This document shows, one piece after another, positions 18,749 through 26,706 of a stretch of DNA of 64,000 nucleotides. The stretch's first letter is position 1; each line of letters starts with the position of its first letter. The stretch is from NCBI RefSeq assembly GCF_947500765.1, contig NZ_CANMTH010000014.1:1-64000 (forward strand), read 5' to 3'. The notes under the pieces are model-generated. The model was not told where the DNA came from. It was given only the letters and a program-made list of their open reading frames with translations, and searched no databases. This DNA comes from an uncultured Formosa sp. (GTDB lineage Bacteria; Bacteroidota; Bacteroidia; Flavobacteriales; Flavobacteriaceae). The translations under genes were made by a program, and so were the position numbers.

Positions 18749-21082
18749 TTATTTAACTTTTGGTTCTGGCCCCATTTCCATTTCTAGACGACCTCCTTTT
18801 GTAATTTCTTGATGCGTAATATAAAATCGATCTAATGGTTGCCCATTTAATGTAATAGATTGTATGTATATATTTGTTTCTGAATTATTATGAGCTATAA
18901 TCTCGAAGGTTTTCCCAGAGTAATACTCACTATCCAGTTGAATTTTAATATCGCTAAAAACCGGACTTGTTATTTGATATTTATTATCCCCTGGATTAAT
19001 AGGATGAATTCCGATAGATGCTAAAACATACCAAGCAGACATTTGTCCAACATCTTCATTACCACACAATCCATAAGCATCTGTACCGTATGCATTAGCA
19101 CATATTTTACGTGTGTATTTCTGTGTTAAATGAGGCACACCTGCTTCGTTTAACATAAATGGTACATGATGTACAGGCTCGTTTGGATGGTTATAATAAT
19201 TATTCCAAAGGAAATCTTCTGGCGTGTTCTCGAAGAAAGAAACTAATTCATTTTTAAAGGCTTCTTCCCCTCCCATCAATGTTTTTAAACCATCAATATC
19301 ATGTGGCACAAACCAGCCTTGTTGGTACGGATTACTTTCTATACATCCTTGTCCGTGAACCGTTTTTCCTTTCCATTCTAACCAAGTTCCAGTGCTATCT
19401 TTCGCTCTAAACCAATTTACATCATCGTTCCAGATATTCTTATAGTTTTTACTTTTCTTAAAATATACATCTGCGATAGAATCTTTTCCTAAGGATTTAG
19501 CAAAGGTGGATAAAGCCCAATCTGAATATGCATATTCTAAAGTTTTAGAAATATGTTTATGAAAATATCCTAACTCGCCATTTCCTGTATTATTGACCGT
19601 GTTTAAAGAATATTGAAATGCTTTTTCTACATTATAATTACGAATTCCTTTTTGATAAGCATCGTTTATAACAGATACAGCAGGATTCCCCAACATGACA
19701 CCAGAATACGAGTTTAGCATTTCCCACCGTGGTAAATATGCTCTTCCACTTAATTCTGCCATTTGTAAAAGTGAATTGATTTCATCATTTACTAAAGACG
19801 GATTAATAATGGTTTGTAGAGGAAATTGAGAACGAAACACATCCCAACCGCTAAAAATGGTACGGTATGTAAAGTTGTTTGTTTGGTGGACTTTTTTATC
19901 TGCTCCCATGTAGTTTCCGTTGATATCTGAAAACGCACGAGGATCTATTAATGTATGATAAAGTGATGTATAAAAAATCGTTTTCTCGTCATCTGTTCCG
20001 CCTTCAACAGAAATATTTGAGATAGCCTTACTCCAACTTTCTCGAGCTTCCTGTCTAGTTTTATCAAAATCCCAATGATTAATATCATGCTCTAAATTCT
20101 CTTTAGCACCAGCAACACTTACAAATGAAATTCCGCTTTTTAACAAAACCTCCTCACCTGCTTTAGTCTCAAAATTGGTATAAAAACCTAAGTGCTTTCC
20201 TTGCATTTCAGTTTTATAGGTATAACGTTTCGCGTTTTTCACCGAATCTTGATAATTCTCTCGACGAATAAATCTCATTTTTCTTGGGACATCCGGTGTA
20301 TCTGCACTCCAGATACCGTAATCTTTTAACGGTTTACTAAACTGACAATAGAAATACACCACATAATCTGCATTACCAGCTCCAGCCCCCCAGCCACCAC
20401 CTTCTGGCGGACATTTCATCCAACCTTCAATGGTATTTTCGTTCACTATTTTTATATATTGTTCTGTAGATGTACCACCAACTCTACGTGATAAATCAAT
20501 CTGAACACGAGAACTATCACTTTCTGGATATGTAAAACGAATAATTCCTGCTCTTGGCGCAGAGGTTAATTCCGTTTTTACATTATAATCGTCTAAAGTC
20601 ACCGCATAATATCCAGCTTCTGTCGTTTCTGTATCATGAGAAAAACGAGATCGATATCCACTCTCTGGTTTATCAGGTACACCTCTATTGGTTTGCAATT
20701 TTCCAACTGTTGGTGTTACTAAAAAGTTTCCTAAATCTCCAAACCAGCCAATTCCACTCATGTGGGTAAAACTAAATCCTTCAATAGTTGGGTGTGCATA
20801 AGAATACCCAGGCCCATTATCACCTCCAGTAAATGTATCTGGACTTAATTGTACCAATCCAAAAGGTGTAGCAGCTCCAGGAAAAGTCTTTCCAAATCCA
20901 TGTGCGTCTTTAGATTTCTCACCATAGGTAATAGCTCCAATTATAGGATTTATATAATCTACGGCCTCTTTTCCAATTTTAACACGGTCTTGTTTTTGTA
21001 TTGAAGTCGAACAAGACACGGCAACTAAAACACTTAATATTAAGCAGAAATAAGCTGATATTTTCAATTTTTCAATTCTCAT
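18749..21082 (-). CDS. GH92 alpha-mannosidase lipoprotein (777 aa)
   Basis: Lipobox AVSC (C24) is followed by YINPIIGAITYGEKSKDAHG and KTFPGAATPFGLVQLSPDT, the family N-terminal block. Later blocks NEPVHHVPFMLNEAG and GNEDVGQMSAWYVLAS are the GH92 active-site signatures. GH92 enzymes are calcium-dependent inverting exo-alpha-mannosidases of N-glycans. This copy is set inside the sulfatase/fucosidase operon rather than with the other three and is slightly longer. It has VHH rather than SHH in the NEPxHH motif, and an ISVEGGTDDEKT segment. The linkage (1,2-, 1,3-, 1,4- or 1,6-) cannot be decided from the sequence alone. Confidence 0.95.
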   Translation of the reverse strand: MRIEKLKISAYFCLILSVLVAVSCSTSIQKQDRVKIGKEAVDYINPIIGAITYGEKSKDAHGFGKTFPGAATPFGLVQLSPDTFTGGDNGPGYSYAHPTIEGFSFTHMSGIGWFGDLGNFLVTPTVGKLQTNRGVPDKPESGYRSRFSHDTETTEAGYYAVTLDDYNVKTELTSAPRAGIIRFTYPESDSSRVQIDLSRRVGGTSTEQYIKIVNENTIEGWMKCPPEGGGWGAGAGNADYVVYFYCQFSKPLKDYGIWSADTPDVPRKMRFIRRENYQDSVKNAKRYTYKTEMQGKHLGFYTNFETKAGEEVLLKSGISFVSVAGAKENLEHDINHWDFDKTRQEARESWSKAISNISVEGGTDDEKTIFYTSLYHTLIDPRAFSDINGNYMGADKKVHQTNNFTYRTIFSGWDVFRSQFPLQTIINPSLVNDEINSLLQMAELSGRAYLPRWEMLNSYSGVMLGNPAVSVINDAYQKGIRNYNVEKAFQYSLNTVNNTGNGELGYFHKHISKTLEYAYSDWALSTFAKSLGKDSIADVYFKKSKNYKNIWNDDVNWFRAKDSTGTWLEWKGKTVHGQGCIESNPYQQGWFVPHDIDGLKTLMGGEEAFKNELVSFFENTPEDFLWNNYYNHPNEPVHHVPFMLNEAGVPHLTQKYTRKICANAYGTDAYGLCGNEDVGQMSAWYVLASIGIHPINPGDNKYQITSPVFSDIKIQLDSEYYSGKTFEIIAHNNSETNIYIQSITLNGQPLDRFYITHQEITKGGRLEMEMGPEPKVK

Positions 21083-21107
21083 AAATACATGGTATGCTTT
21101 TAAAAAT

Positions 21108-22595
21108 TTAATGTGCCGACTTCTTTATTGTTTTACCTTTTTTATACATATCTACAGTAACATCATTTTGTTGTAATGCCCCAGATGTTGTTCTTCCGTT
21201 TTCAATAATTTCTTTTAACTGCGCAGTCATTTTTTTAACAAGCTTCGGATGTTTGTCATATACATTAGTCGTTTCTTGTGCATCCGTTTTCATATTATAT
21301 AACTGAATATCTGGATAATTTTCATCGATAGCTTTATTATCTGTAGGATTACTCCATCCTCCTGAACCTGGTGTTAATTCTAATTTCCATTTTTTATTAC
21401 GAAGAGAGAATTTTCCATTTATAGAATGATGTACAACAACATTATAATCTGTCTTTGCCTTTTTATTCTCTAACATTGGCAAAATACTATACGAATCTAC
21501 ACCAGAATTATCATCTAAATTTAAACCGGCAACTGCTGCACAAGTTGCCATTAAACTCGTTTGGCATATTAATTTATCGTTTATAGAATTAGCTTCAATT
21601 TCTCCAGGCCATCTTACCATAAAAGGAATACGGTGTCCGCCTTCCCAAATATCAGATTTATAACCTCTAAAATTTGCACTTGGATAATGACCAAATTCCT
21701 TCTCTAATTTCCCTGCTTTTGCAACAGGAGCTGAGCAACCATTATCACTAGTAAAGAACACTAGAGTATTATCTGCAATTCCATTTTTTTCTAAAGCATC
21801 AAGTACACGACCAACAACATCATCGGTTTCCATAACAAAATCTGCATAAGCTCCCATACCACTTTTTCCTTGCCAAGCTTTAGAAGGCACAACAGGACTG
21901 TGTGGAGAATTCAATGCTAAATACATAAAGAATGGTTCTTCTGTTTTAGATGCCTTAGCAATGTAATCTTCAGCATGATCTCCTAAGAACTGTAGCATTT
22001 GTATTGGAGGCATTTTATCGACAACTTTATCATCTTTAATAACCGTTTGCATTACTCGCGAATGATGAAAACCAATATAAGAATCGAAACCACGTGATAT
22101 TGGTCCGTTAGGCACTGTAGATCCAATAGCTGGGCCTATAACTTTCTTACCATTATAAACAGGAACAGGTTCTCCTTCATCATCTACAAACTTAAAACCA
22201 AGATGCCACTTCCCAATTGCAGCTGTTTTATACCCTGCCTTCTTAAGTAATTTTGGAACCGTCATTAAATCTTCTGCAATTAAAGGTTCTAATTCGTCTC
22301 CACTTGCCAAAACACCATGTTGTAATCTTGATCGCCAAGAATAACGCCCCGTTAAAATCGCATATCGTGATGGCGTACACACAGCAGAAGCGGAATGCGC
22401 ATCTGTAAACGTCATGGCTTCTTTAGCAAAAGCATCTATCTTTGGTGTTAAAATTTTTCCTTTTTCTGGATTTAAAACTTGAACGTCTCCATATCCTAAA
22501 TCATCACAAATGATATATAGAATATTTGGTTTTTGTTGTGCTGATGCATAAGTCGTAATCAGTATAAATAATACTATTAATTTTGAGATTTTCAT
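21108..22595 (-). CDS. S1-family sulfatase, CTPSR type (495 aa)
   Basis: A signal peptide cut near ASAQ leads into PNILYIICDDLGYGD (metal-binding DD pair) and AVCTPSR, where C73 must be converted to formylglycine. IGKWHLGFKF and VFFTSDNGCSAP supply the remaining catalytic and calcium ligands. It hydrolyses a sulfate ester on a sugar; position and sugar are not known. It is a close paralogue of the sulfatase at 29417-30997: both share SAVCTP.RY.ILTGRY.WR, the VVHHS segment and a PGSGGWS motif in the C-terminal subdomain. It sits 5 bp upstream of a GH20 gene, which suggests a sulfated HexNAc-containing substrate. Confidence 0.93.
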   Translation of the reverse strand: MKISKLIVLFILITTYASAQQKPNILYIICDDLGYGDVQVLNPEKGKILTPKIDAFAKEAMTFTDAHSASAVCTPSRYAILTGRYSWRSRLQHGVLASGDELEPLIAEDLMTVPKLLKKAGYKTAAIGKWHLGFKFVDDEGEPVPVYNGKKVIGPAIGSTVPNGPISRGFDSYIGFHHSRVMQTVIKDDKVVDKMPPIQMLQFLGDHAEDYIAKASKTEEPFFMYLALNSPHSPVVPSKAWQGKSGMGAYADFVMETDDVVGRVLDALEKNGIADNTLVFFTSDNGCSAPVAKAGKLEKEFGHYPSANFRGYKSDIWEGGHRIPFMVRWPGEIEANSINDKLICQTSLMATCAAVAGLNLDDNSGVDSYSILPMLENKKAKTDYNVVVHHSINGKFSLRNKKWKLELTPGSGGWSNPTDNKAIDENYPDIQLYNMKTDAQETTNVYDKHPKLVKKMTAQLKEIIENGRTTSGALQQNDVTVDMYKKGKTIKKSAH

Positions 22596-22600
22596 ATTTA

Positions 22601-24454
22601 TTATTTTAATCTTACTTCAGTGATTTCTCCAAGTAAATCGCCTGTTTTATTAAACAAACCTGCTTTTAAAAGTGATTTTGGTGTAGCTTTAAAATTACCT
22701 TCATATTTATTAGAATCTATAGTTGGATCGCTTCCATCTAGTGTGTAATAAATAGTATATCCAACGGCTTCTGTTTCTAAATATACAATCGCTTTACTAT
22801 GCAATTGATCGATTCCAAATACAGGATATACTGTAAATAAACTTTTAGCAACATTCACATTGTCGCGTTCTAATCTTTTAAAATGCGACGTTTCTAATGC
22901 ATACTGAAAACGTTCCCAACTCTTAACTTTTGGATCACTCCATGATACTTCTGCACTTGCTAAAGTTCTAGGATATAACATGTATTCAAAATGAGATTCC
23001 GTTGGTGTAAACTCACCCCATAAACTGGCTTGGTTCCCTAAAACTCTAGCCGCTTCTTCTTCAGTTAATTCCGACGGTACAGGCTCATGGTTATAGACTA
23101 CAGATAATGGCAAAACCGAGTTTGGACCTTCTGGTTCCATAGATGTCGGCCCTTGCACTCTACTGATATAAGAATGTAAATAAGACGTCATAATTGTTGG
23201 ATAACCTGCTCGTGGTGCTTGTACTTCAGGTGTATATTTACCTCTACGCCATGCCATAATAGTTGCCCCAGGAACGCCATTTCCACTTAAAACCTCATCC
23301 CAACCAATCATGGTCTTGTTTTGTTTTTCTACAATTTTATGAATGCGCTGTATAAAGTAACTTTGAAGTTCTTCGTAATCTTCTAATCCGTTTTCGTCCA
23401 TGAGTTGCTTGCACATGGCACTCTTTTTCCAATCTTTTTTACTACACTCATCTCCTCCGATATGTAAATATTTAGAAGGAAATAACGCGGCTATTTCTTC
23501 AATAACATCTTCTAAAAATTCATAAGTATATTCACTAGCAGGACACACGGTATTATTAGGTGCTTTTCCTCCTACTGCGACTTCAAAACTAACATTAGTA
23601 GTATCAATATCTGAACAAAATAATTCTGGGTACGAAGCTACTAAAGCTTTACTATGACCGGGAACATCTATTTCTGGAATAATTTCTACATTTCTAGTTT
23701 TAGCAAATGCAATAATTTCTCGAATATCATCTTGGGTATAAAAACCTCCTACTGTTTTAGGTTCGTCGGCCGTTGCAGCTTCTCTACTCCACCATGCAAT
23801 GCCATCACGCTTTGCTCTCCAAGCTCCTTTTTCTGTTAGTTTAGGATATTTTTTTATTTCTATTCTCCAACCTTGGTCGTCGGTTAAATGCAGATGAAAA
23901 ATATTTATTTTATAAGCCGATAAAACATCTATCTGTTTCATCACAAATTCTTTCGTTTGAAAATGACGAGATACATCTAACAAAACACCGCGCCAATGAA
24001 ATCTTGGGTTATCTGTAATCAACATATTCGGGACAACCGTTGTTCCTTTTATGCCAACAGGTATAGCTTGTCTTAGGCTTTGAAAACCATTAAACAGACC
24101 CGCATAATCTTTAGCTTTTATAACAACCTTTTTATCTGTAATCTCTAAAATATAACCTTCGCTATCAATCGAAGCATCTTTTACTTTTTGAAAAACAATG
24201 TAATTTGAACTTACTCTTACTTTTCCTTTATTTATAGATAAGTTTAAATCTATATCTTGTTTTAATTTTGAAGCTACAATAGACTGTAAATCGGTATAAT
24301 TTTTTGAAGGAATATATACTTTTGTTTCATTATTTAATTGAAATCCGCCCGTATTAAAAACAACAGATTCCGGTTGCGGTATGAAAGTATTTTCCTGAGC
24401 TTCCCCTGTAATAGAGCAAAGAAATATTGATATAACAATTAAGATTTTATTCAT
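22601..24454 (-). CDS. GH20 beta-N-acetylhexosaminidase, secreted (617 aa)
   Basis: The start is set at the ATG at 24454 (MNKILIVISIFLCS...), giving a normal signal peptide ending near GEAQ and a 4-bp gap to the upstream gene. The longer frame from 24532 would overlap that gene and lacks a signal. The barrel contains HLHLTDDQGWR and the catalytic pair D335-E336 in LHIGGDECSKK. A short C-terminal sandwich (YYTLDGSDPTIDSNKYEG) ends the protein, with no PA14 or CBM32-like tail. It would remove beta-GlcNAc/GalNAc after desulfation by the neighbouring sulfatase. Confidence 0.94.
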   Translation of the reverse strand: MNKILIVISIFLCSITGEAQENTFIPQPESVVFNTGGFQLNNETKVYIPSKNYTDLQSIVASKLKQDIDLNLSINKGKVRVSSNYIVFQKVKDASIDSEGYILEITDKKVVIKAKDYAGLFNGFQSLRQAIPVGIKGTTVVPNMLITDNPRFHWRGVLLDVSRHFQTKEFVMKQIDVLSAYKINIFHLHLTDDQGWRIEIKKYPKLTEKGAWRAKRDGIAWWSREAATADEPKTVGGFYTQDDIREIIAFAKTRNVEIIPEIDVPGHSKALVASYPELFCSDIDTTNVSFEVAVGGKAPNNTVCPASEYTYEFLEDVIEEIAALFPSKYLHIGGDECSKKDWKKSAMCKQLMDENGLEDYEELQSYFIQRIHKIVEKQNKTMIGWDEVLSGNGVPGATIMAWRRGKYTPEVQAPRAGYPTIMTSYLHSYISRVQGPTSMEPEGPNSVLPLSVVYNHEPVPSELTEEEAARVLGNQASLWGEFTPTESHFEYMLYPRTLASAEVSWSDPKVKSWERFQYALETSHFKRLERDNVNVAKSLFTVYPVFGIDQLHSKAIVYLETEAVGYTIYYTLDGSDPTIDSNKYEGNFKATPKSLLKAGLFNKTGDLLGEITEVRLK

Positions 24455-24458
24455 ATAA

Positions 24459-25247
24459 TTATAAATTTTCAGCAATAATTTTTGAGACAAGCTTACCTTG
24501 TTCTGTTTTTCCCAATTCGTTATAATGAACATTATGTGGTTTTATATGCCATTCTGATGCATTTGGTTTTGTAAAACCATACAAATCGTTAATTTGAATA
24601 GACGGATAGTTAGCCAAAACTTCTAATGCTGCTTTGTTGTATTTTACACTATCTCCTGTAATCCTTCCGTCGGCACCTTCTTGCGGAACCGCAGTTGTCG
24701 TAGCAAAAATTAATTTAGCTTTTGGGTATTCTGTTTGTAGATACTTACAAATCTTATCTAGATTAGATTTATATACAGCAATACTACTCACTTGTTTTCC
24801 GTTTACCTTATCTAGTTTACCATTTTTCAAGTATTTTAAATCGTGTAACCCAACATTAAAATGAATCACATCCCAAGTAAAATCCCAACCACCTTTTAAA
24901 TAGGGCTGAAACATGGTTTCTTTTAGTTTTTCCATTTTAGGAATAAACGTATCGCTAGAACCTCCATTATTAAAAATCCTGAAAACATTAGCCTCGCCTT
25001 GTAATTCTTGTCTTACTGTTGGCGTATAACCAATAGAAATAGAATCTCCGTAAATTAATACGTTAGGTAATTTTTTATTCGGGTTAACATAACTAAAAGC
25101 TTCACCTGTATTTGCTAATTTACTCCAAGCATCTCTAGATATCTCTTCATTATACGTACTACCAAAAACACGAGTTCCTCCACAAGATGTTGCGCCAATA
25201 TATAAAGTTGTTGCTCCTAAATACTTGATAAAATGTCTTCTATTCAT
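24459..25247 (-). CDS. Tat-exported SGNH-fold hydrolase, probable deacylase (262 aa)
   Basis: The N-terminus MNRRHFIKYLG matches the twin-arginine signal (RRxFIK) and is followed by ATSC, so it may be a Tat lipoprotein. Block I is YGDSISIG (nucleophile Ser), block II has NNGGSSD, and block III is FNVGLHD, a variant of GxND. The C-terminal block reads HNVHYNELGK, where His is present but the residue three before it is His rather than the usual Asp. It might therefore rely on a Ser-His dyad or be altered in activity. It probably removes acetyl or other acyl groups from the glycan. It is packed between GH20 and GH30 genes with gaps of 4 and 12 bp. Confidence 0.8.
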   Translation of the reverse strand: MNRRHFIKYLGATTLYIGATSCGGTRVFGSTYNEEISRDAWSKLANTGEAFSYVNPNKKLPNVLIYGDSISIGYTPTVRQELQGEANVFRIFNNGGSSDTFIPKMEKLKETMFQPYLKGGWDFTWDVIHFNVGLHDLKYLKNGKLDKVNGKQVSSIAVYKSNLDKICKYLQTEYPKAKLIFATTTAVPQEGADGRITGDSVKYNKAALEVLANYPSIQINDLYGFTKPNASEWHIKPHNVHYNELGKTEQGKLVSKIIAENL

Positions 25248-25259
25248 TTTTAGATACTT

Positions 25260-26696
25260 TTATAAACTAACAGTTAAAGTGTTAAATGATTTGGCATCAA
25301 GTGACGCCTTTACAGTCTTTCCTTTTATATTAAATTGAAATTCTTGAGCTTCCTCTGCAACATTATACGCTAGAATAACAACTTCATTTTTTACTTTATT
25401 ATAAAAAATAATAGCATTATCGTCATCTCCAACTGTTGCTAATTTCACAGAACCTGGTGTAACAAACGCACTTAAATGTTTCATTAAATAAAACTCAGGA
25501 TTATAAGTAATCACTTTAGTTTTACTATCAATAGAAATCATAGAATTTTGTTTCCAACCCCATTGACTTTTTCCTGTTTCATCTAAAACCATATTCCAGT
25601 ACATGTATGAATTTGCACCATTATTAAAATAATGTTTCATTAAATCGAATGTATGTTCTGCTGCTTTCCAATCGTTAGAACCATCTCCACATTCTGTTTC
25701 CGTTTGCATCAATTGCATCTCTGGGTATTCTGCATGAACAGCTTCGATAGCACCTTTTCCTGCCCATTGAAAACCAACACCTGCGACATAATTTTTAGTG
25801 TTTTTATATTCTAAAACATCTTCAACACGTTCAACTTGAGGACGCTCGACAGTTCCTAACCAAATTTCTGTATCTAATTGATCTGCTTCAAATTTCGGAC
25901 CTAAATACTCTGCGATAAAAATTCCTAAATCTTGAGGTTTCCATACGCACGATGGGAAGTTTTGAGCTGAGTTATATTCATTCTGAACATGAACTGCACT
26001 AATATTAATCCCTTCATCTGCATAAGCTTTAACAAATTTTGAAAAGTATAATGCATAAGCTTCAAAGTATTCTGGTTCTGTAATAAAACGAGATACTAAT
26101 TCCTCTGTAGAACTCCATGCTTCAGGTAAATCATTAAATTCAGGATTTGCTTTGCAAGCATAATGTTTGCTGTGTTTCATCCAAGATGGCGGACACCATG
26201 GCGACGCCCAAACAGCTATATCTGGATTTATTTTCTGTGCTTCTTTTATGTATGGCACTAAACGTTGTTTATCACGATCTATAGAAAAGTTTTCCATAGC
26301 AAAATCGCCTTCCGTTTCGTTATGGCTATACCAATCTACAGCATAATCGTTTGCTCCTATTGGCATTCTAAACAGATTAAACTTACAACCTGAATCTTGA
26401 CTAATTAGATCGTTTAAAATTTGTTGTTGTTCTTCTGGTGTTACCATCGCTAAAGCATCCCAGCCTAACTCATTAAAACAACCTCCAAAACCTGTAATTT
26501 CCTGTTCTTGAGCTTCTGTATCAATATTAATTACAACATCTGAGGTTCTGTCTTCTGCGCTTTGATTGTATGTTTTAGTATTCCAAACGGCATTTTCTGT
26601 ACTACTAACCCAAGCCACTGCTAACTCTTTTTCTTCTTCTTTACAAGAAGAAAGTGTTACTAAAGCGATTAATACAAGTGCTTTTAAATTTCTCAT
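25260..26696 (-). CDS. GH30-family glycosidase lipoprotein (478 aa)
   Basis: Lipobox LSSC (C18) leads into the GH30 signature ITGFGGCFNELGWDAL. The acid/base is E240 in HVQNEYNSA and the nucleophile lies in MQTETECG (E333 or E335). A C-terminal beta-domain flanks the barrel (AFVTPGSVKLATVG...). GH30 includes beta-glucosidase/glucosylceramidase, beta-1,6-glucanase, beta-xylosidase and beta-fucosidase activities. SPWCPPSWMK is typical of the glucosidase/glucanase side. Its role in this glycan is open; removal of a beta-linked Glc, Xyl or Fuc cap is possible. It is followed 12 bp later by the SGNH gene and preceded 10 bp earlier by a GH3 gene. Confidence 0.9.
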   Translation of the reverse strand: MRNLKALVLIALVTLSSCKEEEKELAVAWVSSTENAVWNTKTYNQSAEDRTSDVVINIDTEAQEQEITGFGGCFNELGWDALAMVTPEEQQQILNDLISQDSGCKFNLFRMPIGANDYAVDWYSHNETEGDFAMENFSIDRDKQRLVPYIKEAQKINPDIAVWASPWCPPSWMKHSKHYACKANPEFNDLPEAWSSTEELVSRFITEPEYFEAYALYFSKFVKAYADEGINISAVHVQNEYNSAQNFPSCVWKPQDLGIFIAEYLGPKFEADQLDTEIWLGTVERPQVERVEDVLEYKNTKNYVAGVGFQWAGKGAIEAVHAEYPEMQLMQTETECGDGSNDWKAAEHTFDLMKHYFNNGANSYMYWNMVLDETGKSQWGWKQNSMISIDSKTKVITYNPEFYLMKHLSAFVTPGSVKLATVGDDDNAIIFYNKVKNEVVILAYNVAEEAQEFQFNIKGKTVKASLDAKSFNTLTVSL

Positions 26697-26706
26697 TATA
26701 CTTTGC

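Noticed and set aside
24455..24532. Longer start for the GH20 gene at 22601
   Set aside because: It would overlap the SGNH gene and place a polar segment before the signal peptide.
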